From Apophysomyces variabilis (lineage: Eukaryota; Mucoromycota; Mucoromycetes; Mucorales; Mucoraceae): DNA of 64,000 nt. The stretch spans positions 1 through 64,000 of the forward strand of contig MZZL01000028.1 in the NCBI GenBank assembly GCA_002749535.1, written 5' to 3'. Shown here in pieces: positions 47,153 to 56,841 of this stretch. The notes beneath the pieces are model-generated. The model did not search any database and was not told the DNA's origin. It saw only the letters and a list, made by a program, of their open reading frames with translations. Both the position numbers and the translations under genes were made by a program. Within the stretch, counting starts at the first letter, position 1; each line of letters starts with the position of its first letter.

Positions 47153-47990
47153 TTAAACTGTGGCCGCCTGTAACCTTATAGTTCTGAAATATAAGCAAGT
47201 GACTCTTTTACTGTTGGTCATTGCTTTGAGCAGAAAGTCTAACATATGTTTATCAATAAGCATGCAATCAAGACATCACATTTACTTACCTGTTACGTTG
47301 ATTATAAGCATTCTGCCATTTGCGCTTAATCAGACAATCTGCCCCCCAGTAGTTCTCGCAAAGGTCCAAAGGGACACCCATCTCTAGCGCCATTGCCTCC
47401 ATAGTAATATAAGCGGCTTTGCGCTTTTCACCTGGCACCTTGCTCCAGCTGTGTGTGGTCGCTGAGAAACCACATGCCACTTCTAGTTGCTGTAACACCG
47501 TTTGCGCCTTCTGTCCCAGATGCAGGTACTAGGATTGCAAGAATGACACTGGCGACTGAGGGTGCTCATGGCAGATAAGAAAGTGTAAGCTTCGAAGGAT
47601 GGAGCTTTTTCCCTGCTGTCTTTTGTGATCCCTCGCTTCTAACCAGTGCAGAGTGGACGTATCCAAGTCAACAGGCAAGTGAGACTGTAACAGAATAGGT
47701 TGATTCCAAATATCTTTGGGAACCCAGCGGGAAGGGGGAATTTCACCATGAACAATTGCCATAGGAGCATTGTTTGGAACACTTATATCACCCAAGATGC
47801 TGAACTGTTGGCTGCCAAACTGCTGACTACTGAATATAGACAAAGACTCCACCTGCTGTTCCAACATAACCTTGCGCACTGATGCCTCAACCAAACCAGG
47901 AAGCTTCTCATCTATGACCTCACTCAAGATTCTATGCAATTCTGCGTTTGCATTTTCTCGCCTTTGGTTGTTGTTGGTAGTTGATGACAT
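47153..47990 (-). pseudogene. CACTA-1C partner gene (conserved, unknown function), nearly intact
   Basis: It starts at 47990 (MSSTTNNNQRREN); the first exon runs to 47290, a 106-bp GT-AG intron (47184-47289) follows and the last exon ends at 47153 with ...LQAATV. The only stop is a TAG at the codon that is CAG in CACTA-1A (QS-x-YLHL). The protein would be ~243 residues: an amphipathic N-terminal helix (LPGLVEASVRKVMLEQQ), a Ser/Gln-rich part, then a conserved HSWSKVPGEKRKAAY ... LDLCENYWGADCLIKRKWQNAYN block. Its place suggests a TnpA-like accessory role, but the family is not recognised. Confidence 0.78.
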
Positions 47991-48880
47991 TTTCAATAAA
48001 AAAATAAAGTGATGTTAAAAGAGATAATAAATACGTACCTTTCAAATCTTACTAGTATTTATATTAGTCGCTAAAAAAAAGCGCGTCTTCATATGACGTG
48101 ATGTTGATAATCTGTTCCATGAGTCATAATGAACATCTTTCTGATTTATAATAGAATGGTCGTGTAGAATCACCATAGTCTTCTTGCAGACTATATATAA
48201 TAGGTGTAATTGGTGTGTACAGGGACAGATCAACTGTTACTCAAGGAAAATATTGCATAATGATTGGACAGTTGCCATAAATAGCAGCGCTGAGGTTACT
48301 GTTCACTTAGCCAGAACAAAAAATTCAAGTGGTGTTGATATTGTGAATTTTTGTCAATAAAAAGTTTTTAAAAAAGAAAACTACAACGACTTTGTAAGAA
48401 TATGCATGTTACCATTAACACGTTCACTTGTCTTACCTTTATTATTCAGGAATATATGCGATTTCAATCATTCCATGTAGAAATCAATCTATCATGCTCA
48501 ACGTGAATCATACTTACCAGCACCAATCATGAACTCACCTTTACAATCGCTCTTTTAATATGCATTACACGTGAGCTTCCATGTCGCGTATGAATTCTGA
48601 CAACAAGGGGAGCCAATCACACTGCGTATACAAGTGTGTCAATTGATGTACAATTGTACTGTCAGTGAAGCTCTTCAAATTACATACGCGCTATATCTGC
48701 ATGAACCAATACCTGCAAACCTTCGTATGATTACTCACAATAATGACGACCAAGATATTACGATACCATGACAAGATTGGTTGACAGAGAAACCAGTCAA
48801 CAAGCTATTGACAGAGTGAATAAGATATATAAAGTGAAAAAAAAGGACATCCATATTCAATCTTTTTCTATCAACTCACT
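47991..48880. promoter_or_regulatory. Divergent spacer of the two CACTA-1C genes
   Basis: The partner gene and Tnp2 start on opposite strands ~890 bp apart. GATATATAAAGTGAAAAAA (about 48823-48841) is a TATA-like site 40-60 bp before the Tnp2 ATG. The site at which CACTA-2 entered the paralogue lies at about 48104-48113. Confidence 0.5.
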
Positions 48881-51800
48881 ATGACCCTTCCAACTATTAT
48901 TACCTGCCATATCTGCCATGTTACCTTTACTGGACTCAACCGTTATAACCGCCATAGAAGAACTTGCTTTATACAGCATGAAAAGTGAGACATTCGTTTG
49001 TTGGAGCTTAACGAAGAGGCTACAGTATAACGATTGTTAAAATAGTGATCAGAATAGTCATTAATATATTATGGTTAGGAAACTGAGGAATATACCGAAG
49101 ATGTTGAAGTCCCTGCTGTTGAGAACGATCGAGAGATCGATATCCTGGACTTGATCGACTTGCCAGACAGCATTAATGAAGAACCAGAAGAATATGACCT
49201 ACTTGATACACTTTTTGACTTTCCATCAGACGGTGATGAAGTAGTTGGAGAAGCTATAGAAAGCCAGAACCGTAAGCAATGAAAGCATGTTCTGCACTTA
49301 CTGATATGCAAAATAGTTGACTCTGATCCTATGGATCTTTGTTCTGATGAAACGAACGACAGTGCCCATACATTTGAGTACAAGAAACATACTTCTTGGA
49401 CGTACATGGAATGCATGAGCGTCAAACTTTACATGGCCGCAGTCAGCTCCAACATCTCTCATAAGGCTTACGACAACATGGTGAAGATCTTCAATGAATT
49501 CCTTGAAATCGTGCAAAACGGTTAGTGTCATTTCATTGTGCATTTCACGTTTCTTACCAACATGTAGATCGGAATCAGCGACACTGCCCTCTGCTCAGTT
49601 ACCACTTGTCTGACAAGCTGGTAAAAGAGGAATATGATGTACAGCCGGAAGTATATGACGTATGTCGTAACGGTTGTATCTTGTACATGAAAGACGAACC
49701 TAAGACTGTCTGCAACGAATGCAAAGAAAGCTGATACAAGGAATTTAACAAGCGCCAGGCAAATGGCGAACCCATTTTGCAGCCAGCGCAGACAATGAAG
49801 ATCCTTCCAATTGCTGGACAGCTGACTCGCATGCTTGGTAATGAGGAGACGCGCAAGCTCCTGTCCTACCGCCATAATTTCCAGAATGAGGAAGGGATGT
49901 ACAGGGACATCTTTGACAGGACAGTATACCAATTGCTATGCCACGATAAGGACCTGTTCAGAGGAATGCATGACATTGCCCTGATGTTGTACGTCGATGG
50001 CTTCCAACTGTTTAACACGAGCAAAACTTCTTTGACAATGTTGTATCTTGTTGTTCTCAACTTTGATTCCTCTATTCGGTAAGTATCAGATTTGAATTAA
50101 GTAATTACGTTAACTTTAAGATCCTTACCATGCACAGATATGAGAATCACAATATGCTCCAAATTGGTATCACTCCTGGTCCAAGAAACCCAAGGGACCT
50201 GTGGACGTTCCTTGAGCCTACACTTTGTGAGCTGCGTCAATTGGAAAATGATGGTATGGTTGTCAAGTTGCTGGATGGTACGCGATTCAGGGTAAGAGTA
50301 CACCTGCTACTAGCCACTGGTGACATTCCTGCTGCCGCCAGTCTCTGCAATCATGCCACCTTTTCACATACGTATGGCTGTTGACAATGTTTGATTGAGG
50401 GAAAAAAGACGACTGGCATGTACTTCATTCCGAACCAACAGCAAACTTTTACCATACAATCAGTGGAGCAGTACAAACAAGGTGACGAGGTACATTGCGT
50501 TTACTTCACAGATCAGGCATAAGATGCTGACAAGCTGTCATATCACCTTTGCAATATCAACAGGATAGAGGTATCAGGGCGCCAGTTCCATTTGCACACC
50601 TACGATCATTTATAGGATCTTTGTTCTTTAGGCTCAATGAGATGCATCTGCTTGGGCATGGATTGGCAAGACTTCTGTGGAACTTGTTGCTCAATGATAA
50701 ACAAAAGTTTGGTAATAACACAATCACAGAACAATATCCTTTCAAGCTAAAGACAGATATCACTTTGCGTATGATTGGAGATGCAGTACAGAGCTCTCAC
50801 CAGTATATGCCTACTGCATTTCAGGGTAAATGGAACAATACAGCAACTGATTCAAGCTATTACCAGGCAGTTGACTGGCTAGACTTCCTTTTGTACGTTG
50901 TTCCCACCATCATAATCGACAGCCTAGAGCAAGATGAGATCCGTTTTGCAGTTCTGAAATTGATCCTTGCTTGTCAAATAAGTTTGCAGTAGGAAATCAG
51001 TGCAGCAGATCTGAGCACTGTTGAACGGTATGTTATTATATAGAAATATATACTGTATCTAATACCTTCTTTTCGTCGTTTAGAAACATTCGTGAATGGC
51101 AGTCTTTCCTGTTGGCGCACTACAACAATGGCAAAGGAACACTTAGACCACCGGTATTTACCATCACGCAACATTACCTTTCGCACATTGCCAGTACATT
51201 GCGCAATCTTGGCCCTCTACATTCCTTTTCCGCACGCTGTATGGAACGTACCAACGGTCTGTACAAAAAGATGATCCGATCAATGGCCGCCCCAGGACAA
51301 AACGCAAGCAATCTTATTGAGAAGCTGGCAGCTTTCTGTTTCGTAGAACGTGTGCATCCACAATTGCAACAGTCAGTACCATATGATGAGTTATCCTATC
51401 TGTCCCCAACATCAGAATCCACTGAACCACAGATATGGAGACCTTACCATAAAGAAATCGACCTGCATTCATTTCTCGGAATAGAGGGCATCACAGGAGA
51501 TATGCTGCGAAACGCATTAGCCAGTTTCTGGATGAGTCACCGCAAGTTTGAAGCAAGTATGCCAGTAGACGATGTTATTCCGCAACTACATCCACACTTC
51601 CTGTTGGCCGGTCGTGTATGGAAAGATAGCTGCGTTTATGCCAGTAAACTCCATGACCGCCAACATGGATCGAACAGATGTAACTCGCTTGCTATATATG
51701 AGTTCACCAAGATGAGGTAAGATGCCTAGTCGTTTTATCATACAATGCCTTACACGTTTTCAATCTTCATTTAGTCAGTCTGGATGAGAACATCGTGAAG

Positions 51801-52090
51801 TGTTTGTTGGTGAAACACAATTTTTTATTTACCATCAACACGACACTGACAAGCGGATTCTGGCTGTTGTGCGTTTCTACCGAAATTTTCAGCAGGAACG
51901 TGATCAGTTTCCGGTCCTCATTAAGAACCTGTCTGATTCTGGGATGCTGAAGGTTGTTGACGTTGGGGGGTTAAACGAAGCTGCTGGATTGATTCCAAAG
52001 GTGAATTCCACTACACAGTTTCATATTGTTTGGCCGTATGGAAAAACCAACAGAAGGTTCAAGTTCGGCAACCCCAGCTCCCTTGGGTAG
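48881..52090 (+). pseudogene. Tnp2-type (CACTA) transposase, CACTA-1C
   Basis: Exon 1 (48881-49024) encodes a C2HC-type finger (CHICHVTF ... HRRTC) and a 54-bp intron follows. An acidic exon (EEYTEDVE ... DFPSDGDE) precedes the zinc motif YDVCRNGCILYM ... CNECKES, LYVDGFQLF (catalytic Asp), YENHNMLQIGITPG, LLLATGDIPAAASL, RWxYITQHYLSHIAST-type blocks and a C-terminal VWPYGKTNRRF. Stops: TGA at 48986-48988, 49732-49734 and 50382-50384 (all shared with CACTA-1A), TAA near 50520 and TAG near 50990 where CACTA-1A has TGG. Otherwise long parts are open, for example 202 codons at 51112-51720. Confidence 0.9.
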
Positions 52091-52639
52091 TCATGACCTT
52101 TTTTTTTTCCCCACTGCCAACTTCTTTCTGGTATTGCTTACGTAGTCTTTTCTTTCCTCTTTTTTCTTTTCTTCCTTTTTCTCTATTCCCTTGTTGTTAT
52201 TTTTTGTTTGACTTATAAATTATTTTAGTAAACTTTGCCTCATCCTTGTCATACTTCTACCTTATAAAGTTGTCCCAATTAACTATGTAATGCCCCAATC
52301 ACATCCCATCACACCAAGCGTCATAGTATCAAAGGACCATATAGTTATAGTGATCTCATCCCATCCGTTTTAATAAATTCAGTCCTGTTAAGAACGTATT
52401 TGCTATTGACCATAATCACCTTCAGAACACTGTCTAACTTACAAATATATTATACTGAAACCTTTTGGATTCATAGTAAATCCCACTTAACAAGTAGACA
52501 TTCACAAATACTAGAAGTGTAGACACATTAGCATCACTAGAAGTAACTTTTACTTGAAGCAATCAGTTTCTAAAGCAGAATATCAGATATTACTAAAAAA
52601 AATACAATAGCTACCATTAGTGAACTTTTGCCATGCTAA
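52091..52639. other. CACTA-1C 3' flank without a gene
   Basis: A pyrimidine-rich stretch follows the Tnp2 stop, then AT-rich DNA matching 22936-23473 (inverted). Nothing else is seen. Confidence 0.45.
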
Positions 52640-52862
52640 TGAATTAATCACTACTTTTAGAGCATATTAGCTACTTTAGCACGTTCACTACTTTTAGAGT
52701 AGATTTACTACTTTCAGTGTAGCTTTCACTACTTTTAGAGTAGACTCACTACTTTTAGTATGCACTTTACTACTTTTAGTGAGAAATTCACTACTTTTAG
52801 TGATTTTACTACTTTTAGTACAGATTTACTACTTTTAGTGCGTTTTCACTACTTTTAGTGAG
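52640..52862. repeat. CACTA-1C right subterminal repeats
   Basis: About a dozen TTCACTACTTTTAGTG and TTTACTACTTTTAGTA units lie next to the right inverted repeat, the inverted counterpart of 22681-22935. Confidence 0.88.
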
Positions 52863-52878
52863 GTCTGTGACCATAGTG

Positions 52879-54618
52879 AAAAGCGCGCATTGTCTCATGC
52901 AAGCACAAGGCCTGATCCAGTATACCACAGTGGGACTGAAATCCACCCTGGGAGAGATCTAGCTCCGGCATGGTCGTCAACAGGGAAGGACAAATACACC
53001 ATTCCAACAGTTTATGGAAAACTGAGGTCAGGCTGATCAGACGATAACTTGCCGGATCGTCTATCTTTCCCTTGTTTTTGTAAATGGGGACTACTTGGGC
53101 TGTACGCCACAGCACCAGCGTCCAAGACCAATGCCAACACAAGTTGAACAAGCCAAGGAGCACTGGGCCAAGGTTGTTAGCGATCGGTTTAAGCATTTCT
53201 GCACAAATATGGTCAGCACCAGGTGCCTTCCGATTCGGCAGTTGCTTTACTGCGTCAAGTACAGTTTCTAGTGTCCAAGGACTATCCACTTCATACATAT
53301 CCAGGTACCACCCTGGCTTCTGACAAAGTGACACAGAGCCTCCGAACACTCATTCCAAATGATCCACCATTTGATTGGCAGCATGCTGTGGGCTGTGACG
53401 TGACGTTAGGGTGACGGTGGGCCTTCGGTTCAGGCGCATACGTTTGATTGCACTTGCCATCTTCTCTGGACCCCCCTTATGTATCTTGTCGCAGTATGCC
53501 TTCCATGTCTTAGCATGAGAGTGATGTACTGCCCTTTTGAATTCAACGCACGCATCCTCATACGCATGTTTCACCATCACTTGCTCCAGGTCATCATCGT
53601 ATGTCCATTTCCAATGATGGTACAGACGGCGTCACTCGTCAACTAGCTGTTGAAGCTCGTCATTCCAGAACCACTTCCAAGCCTGCTGGCGAGGTCGCGA
53701 TATGCCAACACTCCTATCCAATGCTGAGTAAATCGACTCATTGAGCCTTTTCACCAGGTTTTCCATTTGTGTGGCATCTGGGGAACAACGACTGTTAAAA
53801 GTATGTTGTATATCCGCAAGTAAGGGTGACGCCTGCTCCTCAAAAAGATTCACATAACGTTCCTTGACTTTTGGGTCGCTTAGCCTTTGTAATTGCCATT
53901 GTCTGCGGGCAGCATCAGTAGGGGGCAGTGTGGGAAGATCAGTTGCAGGCAAAAACAAGAATTCGCACAAGTAATGATCAGACCTCAAGAGGTCTATCTC
54001 ATTGCGAATCACAAGTTTAGGCAAGAGGAATTGTGGTTCATTCGAAATGAAGTAGTCAATGATGCTTCATCCATGGTCGCCATCAAACATGTTGACGCCA
54101 TAAGCCAATTCCGCATTCCAAAGCGTTAAACCATGGTCGTCTAACCATGCTTCAAAATGATCCTGCCTATGAGGAGTTACACGCATGTCGCCTGTATGTC
54201 TACCCAGTCGAGTGTTGAAGTCTCCAAGGATCAAGGTATGTTCATCCAAGGGAAGCGTTGAGTACCATTGTCATGCTGTTTCAAGATCAAGTTTTGGAGG
54301 TAAGTAAAGTCTATGGAGGGTGTATTTTCCTATTCCAATGGAGAGAGTGTCAGGATTAATAATAGGGAATTCTTTGTAAGGATAAGGAAAATTAGGTCAA
54401 ATAAAGAAGGACAAACCACCACAACAATTCACCCCACTCATCACCTGTCCGTAATTGTGTATCTGCTTCCAAGGACAAGATGGAATCTTGCCCTTAGAAA
54501 GGAATGTTTCAGTAATAAGTAGAATGTCTACAGAATTTTGTGAGCACAATTCAAATAACTCAACTGGCTGGCGGCCTAAACCGCGAGCATTGAACAATCT
54601 AATTGTGAGTTGCTTCAT
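52879..54618 (-). pseudogene. LINE-2 ORF2: endonuclease and first RT part
   Basis: ORF2 starts at 54618 in an ATGA overlap with the ORF1 stop. The endonuclease/phosphatase-fold domain shows FNARGLG, DILLITETFLS, HTLILGDFNTRLGRHTGD and SIIDYFISNEPQ. The RT begins downstream with VVPIYKNKGKIDDPASYRLIS. TGA codons at 54271-54273, 54067-54069 and 53632-53634 are shared with LINE-3. The frame is cut at 52879 by CACTA-1C and goes on at 45946. Otherwise it is well kept. Confidence 0.85.
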
Positions 54619-55948
54619 AGGTCTTCATCCGCATTATCAATTATAATCTCTTCAGAGCTATCTATGTCAAGGTCAACATCTGAAGGATTGATGTCTGTGG
54701 CAGGGTCTTGAAAGTCAGCAACTGTTAAAGGTTGAGATGGTGTTTTGTTGGAGGTGGAGCTGGCATGGCGTTGTTGGATATATTGTTCCATCAGTTCTTG
54801 TAGGAGGCGGAAGTTAGTTTTAGTAGTCATTACAAAGGCTCGCATAACGCTAAGACCTAAGTGTGAGGGGAGACAGAGACATGTATGAAGCATACAATCT
54901 TCATAAATCTTGTAGGCCAGTTTGGTGCGTTCGGTTATAGTACTGGAAGCCAATTTGGGATCACCCAAAATATCAGCATTTGTAGGGTCAAATGCGGGCT
55001 TCACTGGTACCTTATTTTGAGTTAACAAGCCAATAAGCTCATTTTTATAGTCTGTATACACCAAGAGAGCAATAGTACCATGGGCAGGGAACTGGATATC
55101 GATAATACGAGATTGTTAAATCTTAAGTACACCGAGAAACTGGCGCACTTGAGAGTAATGAAGATGATGGCAACAAGACAGATATACAAAAGTGTATATA
55201 GAGGGACCAGAAGGAGCAGTAAGGGTTCGCTGAATTGTTTCTAATGTCACTTTGGTTTTTTTAGGCTTTTGAGGACTTAGATTCTTCGCAACAGTTTTTG
55301 CATAGCTGAGTTTCACACTTGAAGCATGGATAGAATCAGCGGAGCTTGATCCATTACCACTTTTTTGGGTGGCAGTGATAGGGGCAGGTGGAATAGTTGT
55401 GTTTTGATTTTCTTTTTTCGTTTTTGTAATGGTTTCTTTTTGTGTTATATTTTCTAATGGTTGACGCGCTAGAAGGAGGGCCATAAACTCCTTTCATTCC
55501 TCATCCCATTTCGCTTTTTCAGCTGCATGTTGTTGTAGCTGTTTTCACAATTCAGCAATCTCCTGATTGAGATTTGCAATTAATGTAACCAAGTGTTCAG
55601 TCATCTCAGTTGTTGGTGGCAAGTTATAAATGCCAGAGTCAATGTTAACACCCTCTGTGTTAGAGTTATTTGTGTTTGGTGCCAATGGGTTAGGAGAAAG
55701 TATATAATTTGATTGGGTTCATTTGTTGAGATTAGTATGTGTATCAGCTGAAATGAGTTTTGTTGAATTATTAAGAGTTCACTTCTGTTATAGTGGGGAT
55801 TTTTTGATTGTTTTTGACGTTCCTGTGATGGATGCGTTGATTTCCTTGATGGATGGACGTTTCGATAGTGTTGTTTTGTTGGTGTTGATGGTTATTTTCA
55901 GCAATATGATATATACTTCTTTGTTTAACCATACAAAAGTGAAAGAAG
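54615..55948 (-). pseudogene. LINE-2 ORF1 (RNA-binding-type protein)
   Basis: The C-terminal 149 codons are open (54615-55064) with NKVPVKPAFDPTNADILGD and an acidic end (DLDIDSSEEIIID). Upstream are a Ser/Thr/Lys-rich part and a charged helix (AEL-x-KQLQQHAAEKAKWDEE). TGA codons at 55545-55547 and 55494-55496 are shared with LINE-1. The central IxIRSIPCHGTIALLV-type block has the look of an RNA-binding fold, which is an inference. No zinc knuckle is seen. Confidence 0.72.
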
Positions 55949-55961
55949 GTCGACATGCCAG
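55949..55961 (-). repeat. 13-bp LINE/SINE junction motif
   Basis: GTCGACATGCCAG lies between the LINE-2 5' end (55948) and the SINE-a tail (55962). Confidence 0.75.
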
Positions 55962-56372
55962 AGATGAAGTGTTTATTTATTATTAGGCTTAATGGGCATT
56001 GTCTATCATGAGCACATTTTTAGCCCACCCATTGATTGAAAGTACAAAGAACTGAAAAACTCTATCAAACACAAATAGAGAAAACACCAGAGGAACAAGG
56101 AGAGTACAAGAGAAAGCTTACAAGATCTGACTATAACTAACAATGATAGAACTCTTTTTCTGCAGAATTTTTCAAATAAACGCCTTACAAGCTGGCAAGT
56201 GAGAGAAACACAGGGAGGGAACCTGGTAGGCACAGTACTGGGAGCATAACAACGTAGAAGAGGAGACAATGTGGCATTAAAACTCTTGACTAGATGGAGG
56301 GCAGGATTGGAACCAGCGACTTGCTCAGTAGCAAGCATAGTTCTTGACCATTGAGCTTTGGGGACATGCCCC
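55962..56372 (-). mobile_element. SINE-a: tRNA-like head, LINE-derived tail
   Basis: On the minus strand it starts GGGGCATGTCCCC, then AAGCTCAATGGTC (box A-like) and, ~45 bases on, GGTTCCAATCC (box B-like), the internal RNA polymerase III promoter of tRNA genes. The last ~75 bp (from ATCAATGGGTGGG through GACAATGCCCATTAAGCC) match the LINE 3' end. It has no coding role; its ORFs are chance. It is 411 bp and almost the same as SINE-b. Confidence 0.82.
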
Positions 56373-56385
56373 GTCGATATGCCGA
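56373..56385 (-). repeat. 13-bp LINE/SINE junction motif
   Basis: GTCGATATGCCGA separates the SINE-a head (56372) from the LINE-3 3' end (56386). Confidence 0.78.
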
Positions 56386-56841
56386 AGATGAAGTGTTTGT
56401 TTATTATTGGGCTTAATGGGCATTGTCTATCATAAGCAAATCGCCCGCCCATTGATCTTTTGGCATAGGAATGTAAAAAACCTCAAACACAAGGTAAAAA
56501 ATAAAAAAACATAAAGGAGGGTAAGTGGGGCACAGACCAAGTGACATAAAGATCGGCATGATACTTTGGCCAAATGCGGCAAATGGGAAACAGTAAGTAA
56601 AAGGGGAGCGAGAGGTAAGGGAAAAGCATAGAGATAGCATAGGTACATAGTAGAAGACATAAATAAAAATAAAAAAAACCCACACGGGGATAAAAAACAT
56701 AAAAATAAAAACTGCACAATGGAGAGACATCAAGCCTTTGGATATAAGAACCAACTGAATCAGTGAGCATCGTCATTAGCCCAGCAGAAGACCTGCAAAA
56801 CATTTTAACAAGATACTTACGCATTCATGACAGGCACACAA

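Larger units (their letters stand above)
45947..52878 (+). mobile_element. CACTA-1C DNA transposon in LINE-2 RT (most complete CACTA copy)
   Basis: The left end is CACTATGACCACAGGGTC and the right end, inverted, CACTATGGTCACAGACCT; they match imperfectly but continue into ACTAAAAGTAGT on both sides. The target duplication is AAA: four A's flank each side while LINE-3 has five at the intact site (58665-58680). Length is 6,932 bp. It has a minus-strand partner gene and a plus-strand Tnp2 gene, and no further insertion. Confidence 0.94.

Noticed and set aside
48881..52090. Selenocysteine or full TGA reassignment as the settled explanation for the stops
   Set aside because: TAG and TAA stops and frameshifts are also present, TGG is used for Trp, and CGA-to-TGA decay is shown directly by other copies. 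Kept only as an alternative in the findings.
53084..53414. Plus-strand frames opposite LINE ORF2 (also 58871-59110 and 63151-63846)
   Set aside because: They recur only because the LINE recurs, and have no homology I can see; the minus-strand RT explains the sequence.
56006..56452. 148-codon frame with a conserved-looking sequence, also at 62147-62536
   Set aside because: It is the SINE body and tRNA-like head read through; conservation comes from the repeat.
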